DNA from: Paraburkholderia sacchari
Lineage (GTDB): Bacteria; Pseudomonadota; Gammaproteobacteria; Burkholderiales; Burkholderiaceae
Reading direction: 5' to 3'
Length of the DNA: 64,000 bases
NCBI RefSeq assembly: GCF_000785435.2
Contig: NZ_JTDB02000005.1
Location: 1 to 64,000, forward strand
How positions within the stretch are numbered: position 1 is the stretch's first letter; each line of letters starts with the position of its first letter. Below, piece by piece: positions 10,383 through 19,290 of the stretch. The notes beneath the pieces are model-generated. The model saw nothing but the letters and a program-made list of their open reading frames with translations. It had not been told where the DNA came from and ran no database searches. Both the position numbers and the translations under genes were made by a program.

Positions 10383-11504
10383 TCAAGCTCTCACCCTGAA
10401 CCCCTCCAGGTAGTCCCCAGCATCCGCATCATCCCAAACCCGTCCGTCGACAAAAACCGGCTTGCCCGCCGCCGCCGGCACTGAAACACCCGCCGCCAGC
10501 GCCGCCTCGCGATACAACGCGGTTTGATTCACCGCTTGCGCAATCTCCCGATAATCGTCGCGCCGCGTCGTCATCCCCCAGCGTTCGAATTGCGTCATGA
10601 ACCAGATTCCTTCGGACTCCAACGGATCGTTCACCGCGCCGTCCTCGAAGAACTTCATGCGCAACGGATCGAAAGCGCCGATGCCTTCGAGCTGTCCCGC
10701 AATCAGCGCCGCGTCCACGCCCAGCATGTCCGGCCGCGCCAGCCATTGCGCGATTTCCTGGCGATGTCCCGCGCCGTCGAGCCATCGACACGCTTCCAGC
10801 ATAGTCTGCACGAGCGCGCGCGCCGTATTCGGAAAGCGCCCGACGAAATCGCGCCGGCACGCCAACACCTTCTCAGGATGATCGGGCCAGATTTCGCCGC
10901 TGCGGATGACCGTGCGCCCCATGCCGCGCTGCTGCGCAAGCGCGGGCCACGGCTCGCCCGCGCAAAAGCCGTCGAGCCGCTCTTCGGTTAGCGCCGCCAC
11001 CATCTGGGGCGGCGGAATCGCCACGCTCTCGATATCGCGAAGCGGATGCACGCCCTGCGCGGCGAGCCAGTAATTGAGCCACATCGCGTGCGTGCCGGTC
11101 GGGAAGGTCTGCGCGAACACGGGCTTGCGCTCGAGCGTCGCGAGCGCGCGGGGCAGGGTGCCGTGTTCGGCCAGCGCGTCGGCGAGACGGTTCGACAGCG
11201 TGATCGCCTGGCCGTTGCGGTTGAGCACCATCAGCACGGCCATATCTTGCTGCGGGCCGCCAATGCCAAGCTGCACCCCGTACGCGAGACCGTAGAGCGT
11301 ATGCGCGGCGTCGAGCTCGCCTGTCAGCAGCTTGTCGCGCAGCGCGGCCCAGGACGGCTGGCGCGAAAGCTCCAGCGTGAGGCCGTGCGCGTGGCCGAAC
11401 TCGAGCAGCTTCGCGGCGACGAGCGGCGCGGCGTCGGCGAGGGGCACGAAGCCTATCTTCAGATGCGTCTTTTCCGGCGCGGCGTGCAGGGTGGTGGTGT
11501 TCAT
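10383..11504 (-). CDS. nasS: NasS nitrate/nitrite-sensing protein (NrtA/CmpA family)
   Basis: A 373-residue periplasmic-binding-fold protein of the NrtA/CmpA/NasF family. It begins KTHLKIGFVPLADAAPLVAA soon after the start and has no signal peptide, which fits the cytoplasmic sensor NasS rather than a transporter component. In known systems NasS holds the antiterminator NasT and releases it when nitrate or nitrite binds. It follows nasT on the same strand with a short gap. Start is uncertain: ATGs at 11504, 11522 and 11528 are in frame and none has a good Shine-Dalgarno; coupling to the nasT stop at 11545 is likely. No nitrate transporter or reductase gene is in the window. Confidence 0.82.
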   Translation of the reverse strand: MNTTTLHAAPEKTHLKIGFVPLADAAPLVAAKLLEFGHAHGLTLELSRQPSWAALRDKLLTGELDAAHTLYGLAYGVQLGIGGPQQDMAVLMVLNRNGQAITLSNRLADALAEHGTLPRALATLERKPVFAQTFPTGTHAMWLNYWLAAQGVHPLRDIESVAIPPPQMVAALTEERLDGFCAGEPWPALAQQRGMGRTVIRSGEIWPDHPEKVLACRRDFVGRFPNTARALVQTMLEACRWLDGAGHRQEIAQWLARPDMLGVDAALIAGQLEGIGAFDPLRMKFFEDGAVNDPLESEGIWFMTQFERWGMTTRRDDYREIAQAVNQTALYREAALAAGVSVPAAAGKPVFVDGRVWDDADAGDYLEGFRVRA

Positions 11505-11544
11505 GATGTGCGCTTCGTTCATCCTCATTCGTGGGCCGGCGCGT

Positions 11545-12129
11545 TCATTTGCGCTGCTCCTGCGGCCCGCATGCCGCGACGATCTGGCGGGCCACCTCGG
11601 CAAGCTTCAGGCTCTGATCCATGGCGCGCTTGCGCAGCGTCGCGTAGGCGGCGGGCTCGGACATCTTCTGCTGCTCCATCACGATGCGCTTCGCGCGGTC
11701 GATCAGCTTGCGCTCGGCCAGTTCGTTCTCGGCGTGGGTGAGTCGCTCGCGCAGTTGCGCCTCCTGGGCAAAGCGCGCGAGCGCGACTTCGAGAATCGGC
11801 GCGATGCGCTCGCCGGCGAGTCCTTCGACCAGATACGCCGTCACGCCCGCGTGCACGGCCGAGCGGATCAACTGCTGGTTGGCGTCGTTGCTGAACATCA
11901 GCACCGGGCGCGGCGCCGTGGCGTTCATCACGGCAAGTTGTTCAAGCGTGTCGCGCGAAGGCGATTCGGTGTCGATGATGATGACGTCGGGCCGCTCACG
12001 CTCGACGGCGCGATGCAGCGCCTGCGGCGTGGCTGGCTCGGCGAGCATTTCGTAGCCGAGCCGCGCGAGCGCCTGGCGCAGATCGCCGATGGGCTTGTCG
12101 GTGTCGGTTACGAGCAGGACGCGCAGCAT
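11545..12129 (-). CDS. nasT: NasT-type ANTAR response regulator (antiterminator)
   Basis: A 194-residue protein with an N-terminal receiver-like domain (LRVLLVTDTDKPIGDLRQAL; DVIIIDTESPSRDTLEQL near 50-65) and a C-terminal ANTAR RNA-binding domain (LAERKLIDRAKRIVMEQQ and the conserved AYATLRKRAMD). ANTAR proteins bind paired hairpins in nitrate assimilation leaders and allow read-through. Pairing with NasS makes it the NasT of an NasTS switch. No target leader with twin hexaloops was found nearby, so its regulated operon lies elsewhere. Confidence 0.9.
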   Translation of the reverse strand: MLRVLLVTDTDKPIGDLRQALARLGYEMLAEPATPQALHRAVERERPDVIIIDTESPSRDTLEQLAVMNATAPRPVLMFSNDANQQLIRSAVHAGVTAYLVEGLAGERIAPILEVALARFAQEAQLRERLTHAENELAERKLIDRAKRIVMEQQKMSEPAAYATLRKRAMDQSLKLAEVARQIVAACGPQEQRK

Positions 12130-12506
12130 GGTGTTTCAGTGGTCGGCGGCAGGTGGAGCTTCCAGGAGCGCGGTGCGCCGAAGCAGGACATGCGACATTC
12201 AAGCAAGGTATGTGCCAGTTGCCGCGGCGCACGAGAATGGGGCTGGCTGCCTGCTGCGGTTGCACATGGAAGCGCAGGGAAGGAGGGATGGTGCACCGCG
12301 GCAGTGCGTGGCGCGGATCACCGCACTTAACTAGCGCAGCATGATTTGCAACTAACAGCCTATCCCGCCGCACAACTTCAAACAGTAAGCACAACGGAGA
12401 ACACGGCCTTCGCGCCCGTGCCGCATTGAGGCCAAGCCAGCCGTGCGACGGCGAAAAAAACGCGCCGGCATAACCAGCGCGCATCGAAATCCCTTACCTC
12501 TAAATA
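12130..12506. other. Intergenic region between clc and nasT
   Basis: About 377 bases hold the upstream region of nasT (right end of the minus-strand nasT-nasS unit) and the downstream end of the ClC gene. Frames that remain open here are unprotein-like. No clear hairpin with a T run, operator or promoter could be called. Confidence 0.35.
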
Positions 12507-14309
12507 TCACCCCGCTTTACGAACCGGCGGAAAACGCCGCCTGAAATTACTGATGCCGATGCGGCGGAAGCGCTCCTTCTTGGTTTCTTCCTCGAAGTGC
12601 GAAAGCGAGACCTTCACGAGGTCGGCGCTCGACAAAATGCCGATGAGCCGCATCGACTGGCGATCGGACACCACGGGCAGCCGCTCGAGCCCATGCACCG
12701 CAAGACGCGCGGCAATCTGGCGACAGGTTTCCTCGGGCACCGCCACGTCGGGCGAGCGCAGCGCGAGCAGCGTGCCGAGCGGCTGATCGAGCACCTCGCT
12801 GGCGCCGCTCGCGCGCACGTTCTCCAGAAGCGCGCGGTCCACCATGCCAAGCACGACGCCGCCGCGCACCACGGGCCAGGCGCGGCGTTTCTGGTCGGGG
12901 CCGAAGTATTGCGACAGCGCATCGCGCACGCTCATGTTTGAGTCGATGGTTTCGACGTTGCGCGTCATCACTTCTTCCACGTGATGGCGTTCGAGCGGAT
13001 CGACGCCGTACTCGCGATAGATGTGATAGCCGCGCCGCGCGATTTTCTCGGTCATGATCGAGCGCTTCATGACGACCGTGGCGAAGCCGTGCGCGACCAG
13101 CGTGGCCGTGAGCAGCGGCAGCAGCGCGTTGGTGTCGTGGGTGAGGCCGAAGGCGAACACGATGGCCGTGAGCGGCGCGCCGAGCGTGGCGCCCAGCGTG
13201 GCCGCCATGCACACGAGCGGCCAGAGCGCGGGGTCGCTGCCGGGCAGCGCGTGGCTCAGCACGCAGCCGAGGCCCGCGCCCAGCATGAGCAGCGGGGCGA
13301 GCACGCCGCCCGAGGTGCCCGAGCCGAGCGCCACAACCCAGATCACGGCCTTCACCACGAGGATGGCGACGGCCACCTGCAAGACGATGTGCTGATGGAG
13401 CAGGTCGCCGATCACGTCGTAGCCCACGCCGAGCGCGCGCGGCTCGATGAAGCCGCCGATACCCACCACGAGGCCGCCGATCGCGGGCCACCAGGACCAA
13501 TGCAGTGGAAGATGCGCGAACAGGTCCTCGACCTTGTAGAGCGCAGCCGAAAGCCCGGAAGCGAGCGCGCCCGAAAGCAGTCCCGCGATCACGCACGAAA
13601 ACAGCGCGAGCGCGTGCGGCGTGGGGGTCTGCATCGCGAAGAGCGGCTCGGTGCCGAAGAAGGCGGCGCGCGCGAAACCCGCCACGGCGCAGGCGAGCGC
13701 GACCGGCAGGAAGCTGCGCGGGCGCCATTCGAACAGCAGCAGTTCGACCGCGAGCAGCACGGCGGCCACCGGCGTGCCGAACACGGCCGTCATGCCCGCG
13801 GCGGCGCCGGCCACGAGCAGCGTCTTGCGCTCGGCGGAGGTGAGCCGCACACACTGCGCGAGCAGCGAGCCGATCGCGCCGCCCGTCATGATGATCGGGC
13901 CTTCCGCGCCGAACGGCCCGCCGCTGCCGATCACGATGCCCGAAGAGAGCGGCTTGAGCACGGCCACTTTCGGCGACATCTTGCTCTTGCCGAACAGGAT
14001 GGCCTCGATGGCTTCGGGAATGCCGTGGCCGCGAATCTTGTCGGAGCCGTAGCGAGCCATCAATCCGACGATCAGCCCGCCCACCGCCGGTACGAGAATG
14101 ACCCAGGCCCCGAGCGTGTTCAGCGCGGGCGAGTGGTCCTCGAACGAGAAGCGGCCATAGAAGAACAGGTTCGTGAACCAGTGGATGAGGCTCAGAAGCA
14201 CGAACGCGGCGAGTGTGGCCAGCGCGCCAATGACGGCGGCCAGCGCGCTGATGCCGGGCAGGCGCGCGTTGGCCGAGAAGTCGCGCTTGTGGGAGTCGTC
14301 GTGATGCAT
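12507..14309 (-). CDS. ClC-family chloride channel/antiporter with CBS domains
   Basis: A 600-residue inner-membrane protein. The ClC core shows the ion-path motifs GSGGPFGAEGP near residue 125, GTPVAAVL near 180, GSGTSGGVLAPLLMLGAG and GAPLTAIVFAFGLTHD in the later helices. Two CBS domains follow in the last 150 residues (VEEVMTRNVETIDSNMSVRD and onward), which usually bind adenine nucleotides. The proton glutamate is visible as GAEGP; antiport versus channel cannot be decided. Start: the ATG at 14307-14309, 5 bases after the stop of the MarR gene, so the two are an operon. The longer frame to 14558 overlaps the regulator and is not used. Confidence 0.92.
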   Translation of the reverse strand: MHHDDSHKRDFSANARLPGISALAAVIGALATLAAFVLLSLIHWFTNLFFYGRFSFEDHSPALNTLGAWVILVPAVGGLIVGLMARYGSDKIRGHGIPEAIEAILFGKSKMSPKVAVLKPLSSGIVIGSGGPFGAEGPIIMTGGAIGSLLAQCVRLTSAERKTLLVAGAAAGMTAVFGTPVAAVLLAVELLLFEWRPRSFLPVALACAVAGFARAAFFGTEPLFAMQTPTPHALALFSCVIAGLLSGALASGLSAALYKVEDLFAHLPLHWSWWPAIGGLVVGIGGFIEPRALGVGYDVIGDLLHQHIVLQVAVAILVVKAVIWVVALGSGTSGGVLAPLLMLGAGLGCVLSHALPGSDPALWPLVCMAATLGATLGAPLTAIVFAFGLTHDTNALLPLLTATLVAHGFATVVMKRSIMTEKIARRGYHIYREYGVDPLERHHVEEVMTRNVETIDSNMSVRDALSQYFGPDQKRRAWPVVRGGVVLGMVDRALLENVRASGASEVLDQPLGTLLALRSPDVAVPEETCRQIAARLAVHGLERLPVVSDRQSMRLIGILSSADLVKVSLSHFEEETKKERFRRIGISNFRRRFPPVRKAG

Positions 14310-14314
14310 GGTCG

Positions 14315-14728
14315 TCAGAGATCGATTTGCGGAACGGTGAAGGTTCCGTCGAGCGATTGCAGTTCCGCGCGATGGAGTTCGGCGAGGCGCGCGAGCAGCT
14401 TTTCGCCGCCCTCGAGCAGATGCACTTCCACCTGGCGGCGATCGCGTTCGCTCACGCGCCGCTCGACCAGATCGAGCGCTTCGCAGCGCGAGACGAGCGC
14501 CACGACGCCGTGGTGCTGCGCTTGCAGACGCTCGGCAATTTCGCCGATGGTCGCCCATTCGCGGCCCGGATAGCCCTTCACGTGCAGCAGCAGCAAATAT
14601 TGCAGTGGCGTGATGCCCTCGCCTTGGGCCGCCTGCTCCGAAAAGCGCTCGAAGCGGCGCATTTGATAGCGGAACTCGGACAACTGCTCGAAATCGGCCT
14701 TCGTCAGACCGCGCGTAGTGTTCTTCAT
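14315..14728 (-). CDS. MarR-family transcriptional regulator
   Basis: A 137-residue winged-helix protein: helical start (TKADFEQLSEFRYQMRRFER), HTH near 50-75 (ATIGEIAERLQAQHHGVVAL) and wing with ERRVSERDRRQVEVHL. The ATG at 14726-14728 is chosen. The first gene of a two-gene unit with the ClC channel, only 5 bases apart. A perfect ATATCA-N5-TGATAT palindrome lies 36 bases upstream of its start, and a near-identical palindrome lies before the HPP/CBS gene. It is therefore likely to control itself, the channel and the HPP protein. Confidence 0.9.
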   Translation of the reverse strand: MKNTTRGLTKADFEQLSEFRYQMRRFERFSEQAAQGEGITPLQYLLLLHVKGYPGREWATIGEIAERLQAQHHGVVALVSRCEALDLVERRVSERDRRQVEVHLLEGGEKLLARLAELHRAELQSLDGTFTVPQIDL

Positions 14729-14763
14729 TGGGAATTCAAATTGGTACGATTCGAAATGCGAAT

Positions 14764-14780
14764 ATATCACAACATGATAT
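14764..14780. promoter_or_regulatory. MarR-type operator, copy 1
   Basis: ATATCACAACATGATAT: perfect 6-bp half sites around a 5-base centre, in an AT-rich patch upstream of the MarR-ClC unit. It is the expected size for a MarR dimer site and matches copy 2 (16094-16110) at 14 of 17 positions. Confidence 0.6.
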
Positions 14781-14850
14781 GTATGGCCGAGGGCATCCCA
14801 ATGCGGTTGCGCAACGCGCAATCCGCGACAGGTTCAGGAATGCATGAGGT

Positions 14851-16008
14851 TCAGGCGCTCTGGCTTTGCAGCGGCTGGGCCTGCCGGTAGAGGCCCGAAA
14901 TCAGGTCCGCCTGCGTGACGATGCCCACGAGGCGGCGCTCGCCGTCCACCACGGGCACATGATGGTGGCCGCGTCCCGCGAAGATGCCGAGCAACTGCAC
15001 GATAGGGGTTTCGCCCGAAATAGTGCGGACGTGCGCGCTCATGATCGTGCTCACGCGCACGCCGTCGGCGGGATGCGCGGCGATGCCGCTTCGGAGCGAA
15101 TGCAGCAGCGCGCGCAGCGCGTGGCGGCCGAGGCTTTCTTCGGCGAGGTCGGCGCGCGTGACGATGCCCTTGACGTGGCGCTTTTCATCCACGACCGGCA
15201 GCGCCTTGATGTCGTGCCGCTTGAGCAGCGTGCGCGCTTCGCCCACGGTGGTCGCCGGCGTGATGCTGACCACGTCGCGCGTCATGACATCGGCGCAATT
15301 CAGTTCGCCGAAGCTGCGCGCATAAGCGCGAATCTCCGTTTCGCGCAGCAGCGATTCGAGGTCGTCGGTGTCGATGTCGAGCAGTTCGTCGCGCTCGCGC
15401 AGCACGGCTTCAAGGTCGGTGCGCGAGAAGCCGCCCGGTGTCGTTGCGGGCTGGGCGGTCTTTGCCGGGCGCACCGCGTGCGGATAGCGGTGGCCGGTGG
15501 CCGTGTGATAGACGAGCGCGGAAATGAGCAGCGTGAACGATTGCAGCGCCACTGGTTCGAACACGAACTCATAGCCGAGCGCGTGCACGGCGGGACCGCC
15601 GAGCACGGCGGTGAGCGCCACGGCGCCTGAGGGCGGGTGCACGCAGCGCAGCGTGAACATCGCGCAGACCGCCGCGGCGATGGCGACGGCTGCGGCCTCC
15701 ACCGGATCGTGAATGAACATCGCGCAGGTCACGCCGACGGTGGCCGACACCAGATTGCCGCCGACGATCGACCATGGCTGCGCGAGCGGACTCGCGGGCA
15801 CGCCAAACAGTAACACCGCCGAGGCGCCCATCGGCGCGATCAGATACGGGATGGTCGAGGCATTGCCGAGCAGGTAGTGCGAAACGGCGCCGGTGACGGC
15901 AATGCCCACCAGCGCGCCCCCGCTCGAACGCAGGCGCTCGCGCCAGCGCAGGGTGACGGGGGAGGGGGCGAAGCGCGTGAGCCAGCGAAGAATTCTGAAG
16001 CGTGACAC
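14851..16008 (-). CDS. HPP-family membrane protein with two C-terminal CBS domains
   Basis: A 385-residue protein. The HPP domain occupies roughly the first 170 residues, with several membrane helices and the signature CVHPPSGAVALTAVLGG; HPP proteins have been linked to nitrite/anion transport in plastids and cyanobacteria, but bacterial roles are mostly unknown. Two CBS domains follow (ADVMTRDVVSITPATTVGEA and VSTIMSAHVRTISGETPIVQ). The frame stays open to 16143, but the upstream part runs through an operator palindrome, so the GTG at 16006-16008 is preferred; no strong Shine-Dalgarno supports either. Its own operator copy suggests control by the MarR gene next door. Like ClC it pairs an anion-type channel domain with CBS. 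Confidence 0.85.
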   Translation of the reverse strand: MSRFRILRWLTRFAPSPVTLRWRERLRSSGGALVGIAVTGAVSHYLLGNASTIPYLIAPMGASAVLLFGVPASPLAQPWSIVGGNLVSATVGVTCAMFIHDPVEAAAVAIAAAVCAMFTLRCVHPPSGAVALTAVLGGPAVHALGYEFVFEPVALQSFTLLISALVYHTATGHRYPHAVRPAKTAQPATTPGGFSRTDLEAVLRERDELLDIDTDDLESLLRETEIRAYARSFGELNCADVMTRDVVSITPATTVGEARTLLKRHDIKALPVVDEKRHVKGIVTRADLAEESLGRHALRALLHSLRSGIAAHPADGVRVSTIMSAHVRTISGETPIVQLLGIFAGRGHHHVPVVDGERRLVGIVTQADLISGLYRQAQPLQSQSA

Positions 16009-16376
16009 GGTCGAAATAGCGGAAAAAGGGGCGAAGCGAAAGGGGTAATGCGGCGTCCCCGCCGGGATGCCCGCGATTTTTGAGATCGAGATTGTATCGC
16101 AACGTGATATATCCCGTGACGTATTGCCGCTGATACTTGCCATTTGGGGTTTGATCGGCGGAGGTCCGCCAATGGCTCACACCGGGCTCACACCGAGGCT
16201 CGCATCCGAAAACGTCGGTGTAACAAAGCCGCTGCATTTGTAACCCTGCGTCGCTGTGGCGGCGCGCCGCGCCGCGTTCGGTTACGCTGGCGAACCAACC
16301 CTCTGCACTGGCCGTTCAAGTCCGAGGCTCGGCACGGCGGCACCGCATTCCATCGATCGACACGGACAACAAACGC
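16009..16376. other. Divergent intergenic region: HPP/CBS gene and mlaC
   Basis: About 368 bases with the operator copy at 16094-16110 and the upstream regions of both divergent genes. No other feature could be called; no good Shine-Dalgarno is seen before mlaC. Confidence 0.4.
16094..16110. promoter_or_regulatory. MarR-type operator, copy 2
   Basis: GTATCGCAACGTGATAT, an imperfect version of the palindrome upstream of the MarR-ClC unit, sits 86 bases before the chosen GTG start of the HPP/CBS gene. The shared CAAC centre and TGATAT arm make chance unlikely. Confidence 0.55.
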
Positions 16377-17015
16377 ATGAAGAAGCTCTTTTTCCTGAGC
16401 GCGGGGCTCGCGTGGTTCATTGCGTCGTTCGTATTCGGCGCGAGCGCGTACGCGCAGGGCGTCGACCAGTCGGATCCCCAGGCGCTCATCAAGACGGTTA
16501 CGCAGCAGGTGCTGGACGAAGTGCGCACGAAGGCCATCGCGCCGGACGACATGGCGCGCATCCGCGACATCGTCAACCGGGACATCCTCCCTTATGTCGA
16601 TTTCCGCCGCACCACGCAGCTGGCGATGGGCCGGCACTGGCGCACCGCCACGCCCGCGCAGCAGCAACAGATCGCCCAGCAGTTCCAATTGCTGCTGATC
16701 CATCTTTACGCGGGCGCGCTCGCGCAGCTCAAGCCCGACCAGCAGATCGAATATCCGCCCATGCGCAACGCGCCCGGCGACACCGACGTGGTCGTGCGCA
16801 CGCTCGCGCAGACCAGCAGCAATCCCGTGGAGATCGACTACCGTTTGTACAAGACGCCCGAGGGCTGGCGGCTCTACGACCTGAACGTGCTGGGCGCCTG
16901 GCTGATCCAGACCTATCGCGTGCAGTTCAACGAGAAGATCCAGCAATCGGGCGTGGATGGGCTGGTCCAGTTCCTCACCTCGCGTAACCAGGAACTGGAG
17001 GCGGCCAGGCACTGA
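16377..17015 (+). CDS. mlaC: MlaC-family phospholipid-binding protein
   Basis: A 212-residue exported protein with a signal peptide at 1-26 (cleavage after ASAYA) and the MlaC/Ttg2D fold: DILPYVDFRRTTQLAMGRHW near 60-80, and YRLYKTPEGWRLYDLNVLGAWLI near 150-175. MlaC carries phospholipids through the periplasm to the inner-membrane MlaFEDB complex. The other mla genes are not adjacent, so this is a solitary copy, possibly with the role of a separate MlaC-like shuttle. The ATG start places the signal peptide correctly. Confidence 0.9.
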   Translation: MKKLFFLSAGLAWFIASFVFGASAYAQGVDQSDPQALIKTVTQQVLDEVRTKAIAPDDMARIRDIVNRDILPYVDFRRTTQLAMGRHWRTATPAQQQQIAQQFQLLLIHLYAGALAQLKPDQQIEYPPMRNAPGDTDVVVRTLAQTSSNPVEIDYRLYKTPEGWRLYDLNVLGAWLIQTYRVQFNEKIQQSGVDGLVQFLTSRNQELEAARH

Positions 17016-17211
17016 ACGCGGGCTTACGTGCTCGCGTGCCCGTGAACCCTTTTATCTAGCGCGCGCCTGGGTTACGCTTCTCGCCCGTTTGCGATATTTC
17101 ACGCTTATTTGTCGCCGGCGTGCCGCCTGACGCGCGCTGCACGCACTACCCTGAACTCAGGCGCGCCCGTTGCGCACCTCACCCGACCGCCCGACCAGCC
17201 AACGCTTCGCC

Positions 17212-19203
17212 ATGAATTTCCAGAGCCCGCCCGAGAGACCTTATTCCGAGCCGCCGAATGGTTCGTCGGGACAGCCGCAGGGCCACCGCAACCGCGTCTT
17301 TGCATCGAGCACGCCCACGCTGCACACGCTCGCCGCGCTCGTCACGGGCGTGGTGGTGGTGTGCGGCCTCTACTTCGGGCGCGCGATGCTCGTCCCGATC
17401 ACGCTCTCCGTGCTGCTGAGCTTCCTGCTCGCGCCGCTCGTGAACGCGCTGCGCCGGTTGCACATCCCGCAGTTCATCGCGATCCTGATCGCGGTGCTCG
17501 CCACGGTGCTGGCACTGGCGGGCGTGGGCGCGCTGATCACCTCGCAGGTCGTGCAGCTCGCGGCCTCCTTGCCGCAGTACCAGGAAGCCATCATGGAGAA
17601 GGCGGAAACGGTGCAGGAAAAGACCGTGGGCCGCGCCGACTCGCTGATGACGCGCGCCGCCGCCGCGCTGCAGCGCATCACACCCACGCCGCCGCCCGCG
17701 CCGCCGCAGCCGCGCGGGCGTGCCGCGCGCAACCAGCCGCAGCCGCCGATGCAGGTCGAGGTCCACACGCCCGCGCCCACGCCGCTCCAGTTGGTGCGTA
17801 AAGCGTTCGCGCCGGCCATCGCCCCGCTCGAAACCGCCTTTATCGTGCTCGTGGTGACGATCTTCATCCTGCTGCAGCGCGAGGACCTGCGCGACCGCTT
17901 CATCAGCGTATTCGGCTCCGACGACCTGCATCGCACCACGACGGCCATCAACGACGCCTCCGAGCGGCTCTCGCGCTACTTCGTCACGCAACTGGGCGTA
18001 AACGTCTCGGTGGGCGGCGTGATCGCCATCGGGCTCGCGGGCATCGGAGTGCCGGGCGCGCTGATGTTCGGGGCGCTCTCGGCGCTGCTGCGCTTCGTGC
18101 CCTACATCGGCATCTGGATCGCCGCGATCCTCGCGACGCTGCTGGGCGCGGCCATCCAGCCGCAGTGGACCATGGCGGTCTCCACGCTGATCTTCTTCAT
18201 CGTCGTCGACGTGGTGGCGGGGCAGTTTGCCGAGCCGATGCTGTACGGCCGCCGCGCGGGCCTGTCGCCGCTCGCGGTGGTGGTGGCGGCGATCTTCTGG
18301 GCGTGGCTCTGGGGCCCGGTCGGGCTCGTGCTGTCCACGCCGCTCACGCTGTGCATCGTCACGCTCGGCCGCTACGTTGACCGCCTGAACTTCCTGACCA
18401 TCCTGCTCGGCGACCAGCCCGCGCTCACGCCCGCGCAGACCTGCTACCAGCGCCTGCTCGCCGACGACCCGCACGAGGCGCTGCTGCAGGCCGACCGCCT
18501 GCTCACGGAGATGCCGCTCATCGACTATTACGAACGGGTGGTGTTCGAAGGCCTGCGCTTCGCGCGCAACGACGTGCTGCGCGGCGTGCTGCCCGCCGAG
18601 CAGCTTGCGCGCATCAATCAGGCGCTGCTCGACATCGTGGAAGACCTGGAGTCGGTGAACGACGCGCGCCACGCCGCCAGCAGCGAAGACGACGCGCTGC
18701 CGCAGATTCCCGGCGACGGCCGAGCGGTGCTATGTGTGCCGGGGCGCGGCGCTTTCGACGAAGTGGTGGTGGCGATCGTGTGCCAGCTGCTCGCGCGCGC
18801 GGGCATTCCATGCCTCGCAACGACCTACGACGAAGTGCGCGCCACGCGCACGGGAATGATGGACATGCAAACCTTGCAGTCGATGCACGCGATGCCATCG
18901 ACACAATCTCCACAAGCAGCGCACTTGATGCAGTCGACGCGCGTGGTCTGCGTGGCGTCGCTCGATGCCGCCGAGTCGCCGCCGTACCTGCGCAACCTCG
19001 TGCGCCGCGTGCGCGAGCGCGCGCCGGCCTTGCCGATCATCGTGGGCGTGCGGGCGGTGCGCCGCGAAGAGGGCCCGAGCATTGCCGAGGATGCCGGTAC
19101 GCACCTCGCCGCAACGCTGCGCGACCTCGTGGAGGAGTGCGGCGTGGCGCTCGCGGCCGAGCCGAAGGAGCTCGCGCACAAGCAGGCGAATGCGGGAGTG
19201 TGA
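17212..19203 (+). CDS. AI-2E/PerM-family membrane exporter with long C-terminal domain
   Basis: A 663-residue protein. A short proline-rich head is followed by the AI-2E transporter domain with its membrane helices (TLAALVTGVVVVCGLYFG; LITSQVVQLAASLPQYQE; LGVNVSVGGVIAIGLAGIG; FVPYIGIWIAAIL). After about residue 390 the protein leaves the membrane with a soluble domain of some 270 residues (CYQRLLADDPHEALLQADRL and onward, then a Rossmann-like RAVLCVPGRGAFDEVVVAIV). Typical PerM proteins are near 350 residues; the longer form occurs in Burkholderia relatives. A Met/Gln-rich insert near 545-570 is unlike the rest. Substrate unknown. ATG at 17212 chosen over an upstream ATG at 17170. Confidence 0.87.
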   Translation: MNFQSPPERPYSEPPNGSSGQPQGHRNRVFASSTPTLHTLAALVTGVVVVCGLYFGRAMLVPITLSVLLSFLLAPLVNALRRLHIPQFIAILIAVLATVLALAGVGALITSQVVQLAASLPQYQEAIMEKAETVQEKTVGRADSLMTRAAAALQRITPTPPPAPPQPRGRAARNQPQPPMQVEVHTPAPTPLQLVRKAFAPAIAPLETAFIVLVVTIFILLQREDLRDRFISVFGSDDLHRTTTAINDASERLSRYFVTQLGVNVSVGGVIAIGLAGIGVPGALMFGALSALLRFVPYIGIWIAAILATLLGAAIQPQWTMAVSTLIFFIVVDVVAGQFAEPMLYGRRAGLSPLAVVVAAIFWAWLWGPVGLVLSTPLTLCIVTLGRYVDRLNFLTILLGDQPALTPAQTCYQRLLADDPHEALLQADRLLTEMPLIDYYERVVFEGLRFARNDVLRGVLPAEQLARINQALLDIVEDLESVNDARHAASSEDDALPQIPGDGRAVLCVPGRGAFDEVVVAIVCQLLARAGIPCLATTYDEVRATRTGMMDMQTLQSMHAMPSTQSPQAAHLMQSTRVVCVASLDAAESPPYLRNLVRRVRERAPALPIIVGVRAVRREEGPSIAEDAGTHLAATLRDLVEECGVALAAEPKELAHKQANAGV

Positions 19204-19290
19204 CAAGTCATGCGGGCGTCACATTGGGAGGTCAAGATATGCGGCCTATCCCCTCTGCCCTCTGGTTGCGGCATTGCCCGGAGACACGAA

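Noticed and set aside
12981..14573. Plus-strand open frame of 530 codons opposite the ClC gene
   Set aside because: Antisense to a well-supported ClC channel; Arg/Glu/His-rich low-complexity text.
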